Source: Lewinella sp. IMCC34191 (GTDB lineage Bacteria > Bacteroidota > Bacteroidia > Chitinophagales > Saprospiraceae). From it: a stretch of DNA of 64,000 bases. Positions 51,097 through 59,999 of the stretch are shown piece by piece. The stretch spans positions 1 to 64,000 of the forward strand of contig NZ_QNQZ01000016.1 of the NCBI RefSeq assembly GCF_003390935.1, in the 5' to 3' direction. Position 1 is the first letter of the stretch; every line of letters begins with the position of its first letter. The position numbers were made by a program, and so were the translations under genes. The notes beneath the pieces are model-generated. The model was not told the origin of the DNA, made no database searches, and worked only from the letters and a program-made list of their open reading frames with translations.

Positions 51097-51396
51097 TTAG
51101 GCGTGGTTGCCGTGTTTGCTCTTATGCTTGCGGATCTGGCGGCGGAGGGCCTCCGTCACCTCGGCGGTGGCACGTTCGATGCTTTCGTCGGTGTGGGTGG
51201 CAAAAAGGTCGTTGCCGGGGATGGCCAGGCGGATTTCTACCGTGTGGCCGTTGGTGGCGCTGCCGTCGTCTTCCTTAATAAATACCTCGGCGCGCTCGAT
51301 GCGGTCGTAGTAAGTCTCGAGTTTGTTGACTTTCTCATTGATTACCTCGGTGGTAACGTCGGAGAGATCGGAAGACTTGTGAATGATAACCTGCAT
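51097..51396 (-). CDS. hpf: Ribosome hibernation-promoting factor, short form
   Basis: From the ATG at 51396 the 99-residue protein has the HPF/RaiA fold: MQVIIHKSSDL, VNEKVNKLETYYDRIERAEVFIKED-like helix and strand order, AIPGNDLFATHTDESIERA and a basic tail RRQIRKHKSKHGNHA. It binds the 30S subunit and keeps ribosomes idle in stationary phase. There is no long C-terminal dimer domain. A longer frame upstream is not supported. Confidence 0.9.
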   Translation of the reverse strand: MQVIIHKSSDLSDVTTEVINEKVNKLETYYDRIERAEVFIKEDDGSATNGHTVEIRLAIPGNDLFATHTDESIERATAEVTEALRRQIRKHKSKHGNHA

Positions 51397-51517
51397 ATAA
51401 GCTTGGTTTTGGTGATGGGAAAGATGGTAAGCCGATTGGGGCCTACCTTGCGCCCGCATACTAGCGGAGTTGCCCCAATCTAACCACGCGGCCCCAAATT
51501 CGTTCGCCAGCCGACCT

Positions 51518-52402
51518 ATGTCCGAGCCCCTACTTTCATTCGTCGAGCATGCCGGCCATCGCCTGGCCATCCTGTCGCACGTCAATCCCGCGGCTACCCT
51601 ACCGCCGGTGGTGTGGATTCACGGGCTCACGGCCAGCGTCCGCTTCTGGGAAGCGGCGATGTATCCGGAAATCAGGGAGTCACGGAGTTGGTTTTCGATC
51701 AGCCTTCCCCTGCACCACCCCAGCAGCTACGCCGGCAACATTACGACCGATCACCTGAGTGAGCAGGTGTTCGCGGAGCTGGTTCACCGCGCGGTGGAAT
51801 CGGTAATCCCCGGACAAAGCTTTCATATGGCGGGGTATAGCCTGGGCGGGTTCGCCTGTCTCAACTACGCGGCTAAGCATCCGGGTCGGGTCATGTCCGT
51901 GATCAGCATCGGGGGCTTCATGACCGGGCGGGCGAAAGGGCTGGAGGGTGTACTTCAATTCTTCAGTAAAGGATCTTTGGTTCGGAAGGTGCTGTTTCAT
52001 GCGGGATGGTGGGTGATGCAACAGCACATACTCTTTCTCAAACTGGCTACGATCTTCTACGCCCGGCGCCGGCGGCGGCTTCTGAGCTACCCGCAGCTCG
52101 ACCCTACCCTCCACCACATTTTTCCGGACGTTAGCCGCCATTCGATCCGGGGGCAGCGAATGCTCTTCCGCTACCTCTTGGATATGGATCTGATGGATGA
52201 GATCGAAGAGATCCGCATTCCCGTGCTCGCGATCGCCGGGACACGCGATCCGATTATCCCCTTCACGCACCAGCGGGCGTACGCCGAACGGCTTCACAAC
52301 GGTGAACTACTGGCCCTGCCGGGCGTCGGTCACGTGGCTTTCGCGGAGGCCGCGACGGATTTTAAGCAAGCCGTGCTCAGTTGGCTAGCTCGATACGACT
52401 AA
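51518..52402 (+). CDS. Alpha/beta hydrolase
   Basis: The 294-residue protein has VVWIHGLTASVRFWE, the nucleophile elbow MAGYSLGGFACL, AIAGTRDPIIPF with the acid, and PGVGHVAF with the catalytic His. It has no signal peptide from the ATG at 51518, which I prefer over 51470. It is cytoplasmic, perhaps an esterase or a lactonase. Its 3' end overlaps the convergent sbcC by 26 bp. Confidence 0.82.
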   Translation: MSEPLLSFVEHAGHRLAILSHVNPAATLPPVVWIHGLTASVRFWEAAMYPEIRESRSWFSISLPLHHPSSYAGNITTDHLSEQVFAELVHRAVESVIPGQSFHMAGYSLGGFACLNYAAKHPGRVMSVISIGGFMTGRAKGLEGVLQFFSKGSLVRKVLFHAGWWVMQQHILFLKLATIFYARRRRRLLSYPQLDPTLHHIFPDVSRHSIRGQRMLFRYLLDMDLMDEIEEIRIPVLAIAGTRDPIIPFTHQRAYAERLHNGELLALPGVGHVAFAEAATDFKQAVLSWLARYD

Positions 52403-55400
52403 AGCCGTCCCCGACCGGTTCGAGCCGGATCTGGCAGTGTACCCGTTCGCGTAATTGTTGGACGTGGCTGATGATGCCAATGGTTTTCCCCCGGGCCTGA
52501 AGTTGCTCGAGGGTGGCCATGGCTTGGTCGAGCGTCTTCCCGTCCAGCGTACCGAAGCCTTCGTCAATAAAGAGGGACTGGATCAATTGGCGGCCGCCGG
52601 CCAGATCCGCCAGGGCCAGCGCCAGGGCCAGGCTGACCAGAAAACTCTCCCCGCCGCTCAGGGTCGACATCGTCCGGCGGTTGTCGTTCATATAGGTATC
52701 GATGATCTCAAGTTCGAGCTCCTCCTTTTCGCCGGGTGCGGGAGGGGCATATACCATCCGGTAGCGAGGGTTGATGGTTTCCAGGTGATCATTTCCTAGG
52801 CTGACCAGGCGTTGCAGGGTGATACTTTGAGCGAAACTGCGGAACTTTTTCCCGTCGGCGGAGCCTATAAGGTCATTCATGCGGGCCCACCGATCCCTTT
52901 CCTTCTCGAGCCCGGCAAGCTCCCGGTTCAGCCCTTCCAGCTTGCGTATCCGGACGTCGTCTTGCTCGAGCTGTTCTTTTAACTTACCGATCGCCTGGTT
53001 GGCCGCGGCCTGTTCCGCTTCCAGTTCCTTGAGCTGGTCCTCGACGGATTCGCGTCGTTCCAGTCCTTCCAGTTGGCTTCGGGCGTGTTCAAGTTCGCTG
53101 CTCACCTGGTTAGCGAGGGCCTGCGCGGTATCCCGTTCCCGTTCGGCCAGTTGATTGCGCTGGCGTAACTGCTGGGCTTCGTTGGCAGGGAGTAGAACCG
53201 TTCGGGCGGTTCCGCTATCGATACCGTGCTGGGTCAGCGCTTCTGTCAACCCCTTCCTCAGTGTTGATAGCTTCTCCAGAATGTTACCCTGCCGCTCGAG
53301 CAGGGAGCTTCGTCGTTCCTGCAGGGAAGCGTTTTGGGTGCGCAGGTTTTGCAGTTCGGTATCGACTTCGCGGAGGGCTGCGCGTAGCTTTTCCTCGCGG
53401 TCCCGGAAGCGACGACGGCATTCGGCAGCGGTGTGCTCTCCGATCAGGGCTTGCTTCTCACCGGTTGCCGCCCGGATGTCTTTGTCGAGTTGCGTCACTT
53501 CGGAAGCGATGGTGCTCATCCGTTCTGCCGTCTCCTTTAAGCGTGCTTCCAGATTAGCCAGGCGTACTTCCTCGGCACTCAGTCGCGGCAGGAGCGGGCG
53601 TAGCTTGCGCAGATTTGCGAGCCTTTGTCCGTCGACGGCAAGTTGCTCTCTGAAAATCTCCTGCCGGGCCGTTAGCGTAGCGGTATCGGATTGGGGCGGT
53701 TCACCAAGAGAACTCAATTGCTCGGATAAGTCGGCGGCAACGGTGCGCTCGTGCCGTTGTTGCTGTTCGAGCGCCTGGACATTGCGGAGTACCGTTGTAA
53801 ATCGGTTGTCCAATTCGGTGAGCTCATTTTGGGCCTGCGTCAATTCGCGGGTAAGGGCAGCAACCTCATCTTCGCCCGGTGCGTGGCCAGTATACGGATG
53901 GTCAAGGGAGCCGCAGAGGGGGCAAGCCTCCCCATCGTGGAGCTGCCGGCGATGGCTCTCCAGACTCGCGCGTAGATTCGCATTCTCCCGTTTGGTTCGT
54001 AGCAAATCGACCCGAAGCTCGGCCTGCTTTACCTCCGTTTCCAACCGATCGCGATTGGTAGTGACCTTGGTCACTTCCTCAGTAAGGCGTTGAGATTCCT
54101 TTTCGCGCTGACGCAGCCGATCGTTGAGTTGGAGATACTCCAGATCCCGTTCGATCTGCCGCAGCAGGCTTTCCCGTTCCGGGAAGCGTCGCTCGAGCGC
54201 CTGGGTTTCGTCCTCGATGGCCTTGGCCGTCAGTCCGCCGAGATCGCTTTGTATCTGCGCGATCTGCTTCTTGACCTCCCCTGCTTCCCGGGTGAGCGCC
54301 TGTTGTGCTTCCCGTTGCCCGGCGCTGTCCCGGGTAGCACGTTCGCGGTCCCGGGTGAGCGTAGCTATTCGGGATTCGAGAGCTTCAGCGGCTTCCAGCT
54401 TGCGTTCTCGTTCCGGAGCCTTCGCTCGGAAATCTCGTTCGCGGTCCTGAAGCGTTGTCAGTCGTTCTTCGGTGGCTTTAGATTGCTGAGCCAGCGTATT
54501 AACCGCTTCGTCGGTTACCTTGAGTTGGCCGCTGATTTCTTCCAGGGTAGCGGCCAATAGCGCTTCGCGGTCGAGATCGGCACGTAAGGGGTCCAGGGAA
54601 TCACTGCGTTTCAGCTTTTCCCGCTCCGGGGCTAGGCCTTCCCAACTGGCGATAGCGGTCTGCAGTTGGAGGGCGGTCGTCCGGTGGCGTTCCTCTAGCT
54701 TTGCCGCGGTGGTGTACAGGTTTAGCTGGGTGTTACGGAGGGCTAGATTCGTCTTGACGCGCGCCACCGCTTGCTCCACCGATGCCAGCTCCTTTTCCAA
54801 GCCTTCGCGTTCCTCCGCCGGAAGCGGCAGCGCGTCCTGCCGGGCCTCCATGGCCCGATCGTAGGCTTCGCGCGCCAGTTTATGTCGCCGGAAGGCCCCC
54901 ACACTCAACCGGCGGTATATTTCCGTACCCGTTATCTGCTCCAGGATGGCCGATTTATCACCGGCATCCGATTTTAGGAAGCGATCGAAGGCCCCCTGGG
55001 TCAGCATCACGGAACGCACGAAACGCTCGTAGTTGAGGCCGATGACCTCTTCGGTGCGGCGGGCTACTTTCTTTTTCTTCGTTGCCAGAATTTCGTATTC
55101 GCCAGTCTTCGGGTCGAAGCGGCTGATCTCGTGCTGGCTGGCTACCAGATTCCCGTCGGGCTTCCGGTGGGCACGGTGGCGGCGCCATACACTGCGGTAG
55201 CGTCCGGTGGTTGTCTCGTACTCCAGCTCGGCGCGACACTCGCCCGTCCCGTGGGACATCACCGAATTCACCCCGTCGGGCCGATCGGTTTCTTTCTTGT
55301 TGCGTTCCGTTTGTCCGTAAAGGGCTAAAGTAATGGCATCCAGAATGGTGGTTTTGCCCGCGCCCGTAGGCCCCACGATCGCGTAAAGTGGATTATCCGC

Positions 55401-55481
55401 CAGTGGCGGCGCCGTAAAATCTATGGTATGCTCCCCCTTCAGCGAGTTCAGATTGAGGAGCCCGATGCGCAGTATCCTCAT
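52377..55481 (-). CDS. sbcC: Exonuclease subunit SbcC, SMC-like ATPase
   Basis: The 1034-residue protein has Walker A GPTGAGKTTILDAI near residue 36, two long coiled coils and a central zinc hook CPLCG. A signature STLSGGESFLVSLALALAL and Walker B SLFIDEGFGTLD close the ATPase. With SbcD it opens DNA hairpins and trims broken ends. It starts 4 nt inside the end of sbcD (ATGA overlap). Confidence 0.96.
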   Translation of the reverse strand: MRILRIGLLNLNSLKGEHTIDFTAPPLADNPLYAIVGPTGAGKTTILDAITLALYGQTERNKKETDRPDGVNSVMSHGTGECRAELEYETTTGRYRSVWRRHRAHRKPDGNLVASQHEISRFDPKTGEYEILATKKKKVARRTEEVIGLNYERFVRSVMLTQGAFDRFLKSDAGDKSAILEQITGTEIYRRLSVGAFRRHKLAREAYDRAMEARQDALPLPAEEREGLEKELASVEQAVARVKTNLALRNTQLNLYTTAAKLEERHRTTALQLQTAIASWEGLAPEREKLKRSDSLDPLRADLDREALLAATLEEISGQLKVTDEAVNTLAQQSKATEERLTTLQDRERDFRAKAPERERKLEAAEALESRIATLTRDRERATRDSAGQREAQQALTREAGEVKKQIAQIQSDLGGLTAKAIEDETQALERRFPERESLLRQIERDLEYLQLNDRLRQREKESQRLTEEVTKVTTNRDRLETEVKQAELRVDLLRTKRENANLRASLESHRRQLHDGEACPLCGSLDHPYTGHAPGEDEVAALTRELTQAQNELTELDNRFTTVLRNVQALEQQQRHERTVAADLSEQLSSLGEPPQSDTATLTARQEIFREQLAVDGQRLANLRKLRPLLPRLSAEEVRLANLEARLKETAERMSTIASEVTQLDKDIRAATGEKQALIGEHTAAECRRRFRDREEKLRAALREVDTELQNLRTQNASLQERRSSLLERQGNILEKLSTLRKGLTEALTQHGIDSGTARTVLLPANEAQQLRQRNQLAERERDTAQALANQVSSELEHARSQLEGLERRESVEDQLKELEAEQAAANQAIGKLKEQLEQDDVRIRKLEGLNRELAGLEKERDRWARMNDLIGSADGKKFRSFAQSITLQRLVSLGNDHLETINPRYRMVYAPPAPGEKEELELEIIDTYMNDNRRTMSTLSGGESFLVSLALALALADLAGGRQLIQSLFIDEGFGTLDGKTLDQAMATLEQLQARGKTIGIISHVQQLRERVHCQIRLEPVGDGFSRIELAN

Positions 55482-56731
55482 AGTTCTTCCTGTTCCTCAA
55501 CCCAGTTGTACAGATCGGCAAAATCGCCTTGTATTTCCGTACGGTGTTGACCGGAAAAAGCCTGCCGGTCACAGAGTTGATCGAATACGTCCGGGGGGCG
55601 TAATTCCTCCAGTTGGCGCAATGATGCAGAAGACCGGGTATCGGGGCGTGGAGTAAGTCGTTCGGTACTGATTCGTAGCAGTTCCACCGCCGGGGGTTCA
55701 TCGGTGGTTCCTTGCGTATCGAGAATTACCTCTAGTAGCTTCTCCCGTAAGTTAGGCACGGGATCATCGCTTAGCACGCGCACTTCCACCCACGGCCGGA
55801 GCGTCTCGCCCGCGGCCTCCCGCACGGCCCTGGCGAGTTCTTGTTTTACCTCGGGGAGCGGAGCGTGAAGGCGAACCAACTTTCGCTGAGTGGGCACCCG
55901 AATCTTTTGAACGTTCACCGTTTCTCCGGCTGCACCCAGCTCTACGAGACAGACGCTCCGGGCCCGCTGCCCTTCCACGAAAGTGAGAGGTACGAGGCTT
56001 CCGGCGTAACGGATGTGATCGTGCTCACCGACGTGCTGCGCGCGGTGGACGTGCCCCAGCGCAACGTAGTCGAAGCATGAGGGAAAATGCTGCGCCTGGA
56101 TATTATTCTCGTCGGCCTGGTAGATATAGGACTTCTTTTCGTCGTCGTCGCTGGCACCGGCCGCAAAAAGATGCCCGGTCACGATCATCGGGAGTGTCGT
56201 ATCGCCGCGTGCGGCCATGGCGGCCCCGGCAATATCCGAAAAGTGATCGCGGATACTCTGGCGGAGCCGGTCAAGTCTTTCCGTACTGCTCTCTCCAAAC
56301 TGAGAAGTCCGCAAATCCCGTTCGCGCAAATACGGAACGGCGGCTACCACTACGGATTGATCGCCGCAGTCGATGCGAAAGACCCGGTCTGCGGGCGGCG
56401 AGCCGGCTGCACCTACCACGTGCAGGCTAAGCTGACGTAATAAGCCACGGGGCGCATCCAACAAGGAGGGACTATCGTGATTACCTCCGACGATAACCGC
56501 GGCCGCGCAGTCGGTACGGACGAGCCCGGCCAAGAATTCGTAGTAAAGTTCCTTTGCCTGGTTGGAGGGATTCGTGACGTCGAAGACATCCCCGGCCAGT
56601 ATCACAAGATCGGCCCGTTCCGACTTCACGGTCTGCAGCAACCACGCCAGTGCACCCCGGTGTTCGGGCGTCCGGTCCCGGTTGTAAAGCCGGTGCCCGA
56701 GGTGCCAGTCTGCCGTGTGGAGAATGCGCAT
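55478..56731 (-). CDS. sbcD: Exonuclease subunit SbcD, Mre11-like nuclease
   Basis: The 417-residue protein has the calcineurin-type phosphoesterase motifs HTADWHLGH, LAGDVFD, VGGNHDSPS and YVALGHVHRAQ. The C-terminal third caps SbcC. It cuts hairpins and degrades DNA ends with manganese. It overlaps sbcC downstream and GGCT upstream by single bases, so translation is coupled. Confidence 0.96.
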   Translation of the reverse strand: MRILHTADWHLGHRLYNRDRTPEHRGALAWLLQTVKSERADLVILAGDVFDVTNPSNQAKELYYEFLAGLVRTDCAAAVIVGGNHDSPSLLDAPRGLLRQLSLHVVGAAGSPPADRVFRIDCGDQSVVVAAVPYLRERDLRTSQFGESSTERLDRLRQSIRDHFSDIAGAAMAARGDTTLPMIVTGHLFAAGASDDDEKKSYIYQADENNIQAQHFPSCFDYVALGHVHRAQHVGEHDHIRYAGSLVPLTFVEGQRARSVCLVELGAAGETVNVQKIRVPTQRKLVRLHAPLPEVKQELARAVREAAGETLRPWVEVRVLSDDPVPNLREKLLEVILDTQGTTDEPPAVELLRISTERLTPRPDTRSSASLRQLEELRPPDVFDQLCDRQAFSGQHRTEIQGDFADLYNWVEEQEEL

Positions 56732-57168
56732 CAGTCGTTACCGGTGAATTTGCGGTGTTCGGGATTATTGCGGTAGAAAGGCGGGTAGTCTCCGTTGGGT
56801 ATTTCGGTGCGGCCCTCCGCGCATTGCTGGAACTCGTAGATCTGGGCCCGGAAGGAGCCGCCGTTACCTACGCGGACATCAATTTCAATGCGTCGGTAAT
56901 CTTCACCCGGCAGGCCGGTGACGCCTTCGTAGGCATCCAGCATCTGCCAGGTTTCCGCTGCCTGATCATCGCTGATCCGGTAGAGTTCGCCTATGGTTTT
57001 ACCCTCTCCGGCCAGGAAACCGGGATACCCACCCAGATCGACCAGTCTGCCGCTTACGGTGGCCTTTCCCACCAGCGTGGCCCGACGGCGTAGAAACTTG
57101 CTCATGCTCGATGGAATGTCGCTGCGCAACGTGCCGTAGACGAATAGGTAGTTGGTGGCATCATTCAT
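56731..57168 (-). CDS. Gamma-glutamylcyclotransferase-like protein
   Basis: The 145-residue protein has the GGCT fold: LFVYGTLRSD at the start, LVDLGGYPGFLAGEG, GELYRI and LDAYEGV with the catalytic Glu region. Members cyclise gamma-glutamyl amines or the like. Its place in the middle of a recQ-sbcD-sbcC operon is unexpected. It overlaps recQ by 4 nt and sbcD by 1 nt. Confidence 0.88.
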   Translation of the reverse strand: MNDATNYLFVYGTLRSDIPSSMSKFLRRRATLVGKATVSGRLVDLGGYPGFLAGEGKTIGELYRISDDQAAETWQMLDAYEGVTGLPGEDYRRIEIDVRVGNGGSFRAQIYEFQQCAEGRTEIPNGDYPPFYRNNPEHRKFTGND

Positions 57169-59384
57169 ATCGGGGTGGTTAGCGGGTGGCGATGGCGAAA
57201 GGCTTCCATAAGTTCAAGGTGGTGATAGTGCACGACGCCTTCCCGGTAATGCTCGGCAATGTACGCCAGGACGGCCTTCCGCCCTTCCCCATCCGGGACG
57301 GAGGCACTCGCTTCGTCGATCCAGTCCATCGTATCCGCCGGCAGTAGCTTTTCGATGGCAAACTCATGCCCCTCCTGGTATGCTTTCGCCAGGTGACTGT
57401 AAATCGTAGCCTTTTTCACGCCACGGTTAGTGGCAATGGCCTTCACCGTATCACCCGCTTGCAGCGCGGCCAGACTCACCAAGTGGCTGGGCGTATCTCC
57501 CTGCCGCTCTCTATCCTCGGCCCGACGTTTCTTGCGTACGTCACCCGCACGGGCTTTTACCGCAGATGCAGGCGCGGCATCCGATTCGCCTTCAAATTGG
57601 CGGATAGCCTGCATGAAATGGTCGCCGAAGCGCGCCAGTTTGACCTCCCCTACCCCGTTGATCCGTGACATGGCCAGTTCGGTCGTCGGCTCGGCGGCGG
57701 CCATTTCCTCCAGCGTCTTGTCGGAAAAGATCAGGTAGGGCGGAATGGAAGCTTCCCGGGCAAGCGCGCGCCGTACTTCGCGCAGTACGTCGAAGAGGGA
57801 GTTGCGGCTTCGCGGCGCGGCCGCCCGTTTGGCGGTGCGGCTCTCCTCCTGCTTCTTGCGATCGCGGATGGTCTGAAATTTCACCAGTTCCACGCCTTCC
57901 CCGTCAAACAGTACCCTGCGGGCGGCCGGGGCCAGTCGCAGTTTATTGAAATCCTCGTGGGCGACGTAGAGGTAGCCGAGGCTGATGAGTTGGCCGAAGT
58001 ACTGGTTCCAGTCGTAGGTGGACAGGTCGCGTCCGGCACCGTAGGTCTTTATCCGGTCGTAGCCGTTGGCGAGAATATCCTTCCGTCCGGAACCCCGTAG
58101 AATATCGATGGTCAGTCCCAGGCCCGTCGATTCGCGCAGGCGGGCAACGGCGCTGAGGGCTTTCTGGGCCAGCACCGTACCGTCGAATCGTTCGGGGGGA
58201 TTGGCGCAAACGTCGCAGTTGCCGCAGTCTTCCCCGTGGTCTTCACTGAAGTAGTTGAGCAGGATGCGGCGGCGGCAGGCAAGGCTTTCGGCGTACTCCT
58301 TCATCCGATCCAACTTGGCCAGCTGAATGTCGGCGTTGCCACTGCCGGAGATCATATCCTTGAGCGTCGTGTAGTCATTGTAGGAGTAAAAGAGAAGCGT
58401 GTCCGCGCTGGCACCATCGCGGCCGGCGCGGCCGATTTCCTGGTAATAGTTTTCCAGGTTCTTGGGCATGGTGTAGTGGATCACCCAGCGGACGTTGCTC
58501 TTGTCGATCCCCATGCCGAAGGCGATCGTGGCGCAAACGATGAGGGTTTTGTCGCGGATAAAGTCAGACTGAACTTTGGCCCGCTTCTCCGCGGAGAGCC
58601 CCGCATGGTAGGCCTCGCTTTTGTAGCCGGCTTCCCGCAGCTTCTCGGACAATTGCTCGGTCTGCTTCCGGCTCAGGCAATACACGATGCCCGCCTGGTT
58701 CGGCCGATCGCGTAGAAAGCGGACGATCTGCTCCCGCCGCTTCTGGCCGGGTCGTACCTCCAGGCTGAGGTTGGGTCGATTGAAGGAGGCGATGAATTGC
58801 TTGGCATCCGGGATGCCCAGTTGCTCGGCCATATCCCGTCGGGTCAGACGATCGGCGGTGGCGGTGAGCGCCAGCACCGGCACGTCCGGGAAGGCCTGCT
58901 TTAGTTGCCGCAGGCGGGTATACTCCGGACGGAAATCGTGTCCCCAGGCGGATATACAGTGTGCCTCGTCGATGGCGAAAAGACAAACGCGACGCCGCCG
59001 GAGAAAGGTGAAAAAGCCAGGAGACAGCAGTTTTTCTGGGCTGACGTAGAGCAGGTGTAATTCGCCGTTTTCGTAAGCTTGCTCGACGTTGTGCGCTTCG
59101 CTGCCGCGCTGGGTGCTATTCAAAAAGGCGGCGCGTATCCCAACCGCGTGTAAGCCGTCCACCTGGTCCTTCATCAGGGAAATCAGCGGACTGACCACAA
59201 CGGCCGTACCGGGCATGGTCACGGCGGGAATCTGGAAACACATGGATTTTCCGCCACCCGTCGGCATAAGTACGATACCGTCCCGTCCCGCGTAAACGTG
59301 CTCGACGATCGACAGCTGCAGCGGCCGAAAATCATCGTAACCAAAATACTTTTTCAGGGCGGCGAGGGCCTGGGGGGAATCCAT
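57165..59384 (-). CDS. recQ: ATP-dependent DNA helicase RecQ
   Basis: The 739-residue protein has the helicase core (LMPTGGGKSMCFQIP, IDEAHCISAWGHDFRPEY, ATIAFGMGIDKSNVRWVIHY, YQEIGRAGRDG). A zinc-binding RQC part has C-x16-18-C-GNCDVC, and an HRDC domain follows (LREVRRALAREASIPPYLIFSDKTL). The last part (LQAGDTVKAIATNRGVKKATIYSHL) is a helix-turn-helix of the type that ends many Bacteroidota RecQ proteins. It unwinds DNA for repair and fork rescue. The ATG at 59384 is chosen over 59411. Confidence 0.96.
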   Translation of the reverse strand: MDSPQALAALKKYFGYDDFRPLQLSIVEHVYAGRDGIVLMPTGGGKSMCFQIPAVTMPGTAVVVSPLISLMKDQVDGLHAVGIRAAFLNSTQRGSEAHNVEQAYENGELHLLYVSPEKLLSPGFFTFLRRRRVCLFAIDEAHCISAWGHDFRPEYTRLRQLKQAFPDVPVLALTATADRLTRRDMAEQLGIPDAKQFIASFNRPNLSLEVRPGQKRREQIVRFLRDRPNQAGIVYCLSRKQTEQLSEKLREAGYKSEAYHAGLSAEKRAKVQSDFIRDKTLIVCATIAFGMGIDKSNVRWVIHYTMPKNLENYYQEIGRAGRDGASADTLLFYSYNDYTTLKDMISGSGNADIQLAKLDRMKEYAESLACRRRILLNYFSEDHGEDCGNCDVCANPPERFDGTVLAQKALSAVARLRESTGLGLTIDILRGSGRKDILANGYDRIKTYGAGRDLSTYDWNQYFGQLISLGYLYVAHEDFNKLRLAPAARRVLFDGEGVELVKFQTIRDRKKQEESRTAKRAAAPRSRNSLFDVLREVRRALAREASIPPYLIFSDKTLEEMAAAEPTTELAMSRINGVGEVKLARFGDHFMQAIRQFEGESDAAPASAVKARAGDVRKKRRAEDRERQGDTPSHLVSLAALQAGDTVKAIATNRGVKKATIYSHLAKAYQEGHEFAIEKLLPADTMDWIDEASASVPDGEGRKAVLAYIAEHYREGVVHYHHLELMEAFRHRHPLTTPI

Positions 59385-59517
59385 ACTTTCTCTTTGTGGC
59401 GAAGAATGCAAATATTACAAAATGTTTCAATAATCGCAAGGCTGTTTGAAATATATCTGTCACGAAGGGATAAATTCTTAAGTAATACTTTGAACCTCCG
59501 GGACTAGTCCATAATTT

Positions 59518-59525
59518 TAGCTTTG
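59518..59525 (+). promoter_or_regulatory. -7 box abutting the small membrane protein gene
   Basis: TAGCTTTG is an exact TAnnTTTG match, three bases before the ATG at 59529. Confidence 0.45.
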
Positions 59526-59528
59526 AAG

Positions 59529-59939
59529 ATGGCTGATCGCTTCTGGAACCGGCAAATCAATCGCCTCGAACAGGCGGGAAACAATGATTTTCTCCTGATT
59601 TTAACGGGAGGGGCGAAAGCGTACGCTACGCACGAGCTTCACCAGTTGTTGCGACGCCTGCGTATCGAATCCATGCGGTTGCGGGAACTGCGGCGAACCA
59701 TATTTCGCCTCGCCATTTGCGTTCCCCTCATGTTATTCGTTGCCTGTGGTGCAGGCTTACTGGGTTGGCACCCCGTGGTTTACGGGACGCTGGCGGCCCT
59801 GATGTTCCTGACACTATTATTGGTGGGTGCAAATGTTTACTTGCGCGGACGCTTCCAGTGCCACGACCGGGGCAAACGGCTGAGGTGCATTATTCAGCAG
59901 GAGCTGGAACGCCGCCGGAAGGATGTCGGAGCCGTCTAA
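59529..59939 (+). CDS. Small two-helix membrane protein, unknown function
   Basis: I do not recognise this 136-residue protein. A helical basic N-terminus (QLLRRLRIESMRLRELRR) precedes two membrane helices (about 60-76 and 81-102), and a basic C-tail with two Cys (FQCHDRGKRLRCIIQQ) follows. It faces the cytoplasm with both ends. It is separated by 60 bp from the M16 protease gene. A TTG two codons earlier is possible but the ATG is preferred. Confidence 0.6.
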   Translation: MADRFWNRQINRLEQAGNNDFLLILTGGAKAYATHELHQLLRRLRIESMRLRELRRTIFRLAICVPLMLFVACGAGLLGWHPVVYGTLAALMFLTLLLVGANVYLRGRFQCHDRGKRLRCIIQQELERRRKDVGAV

Positions 59940-59999
59940 GTAAGTACGTAGCGCAAACGATAGCGTGTTTTTTCGGTTATTCGAGAAAACACTACCCTT

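Noticed and set aside
53155..54093. Long Ser/Arg-rich ORF antisense to sbcC
   Set aside because: sbcC is complete with all motifs on the other strand. The composition is typical of an antisense frame in GC-rich DNA.
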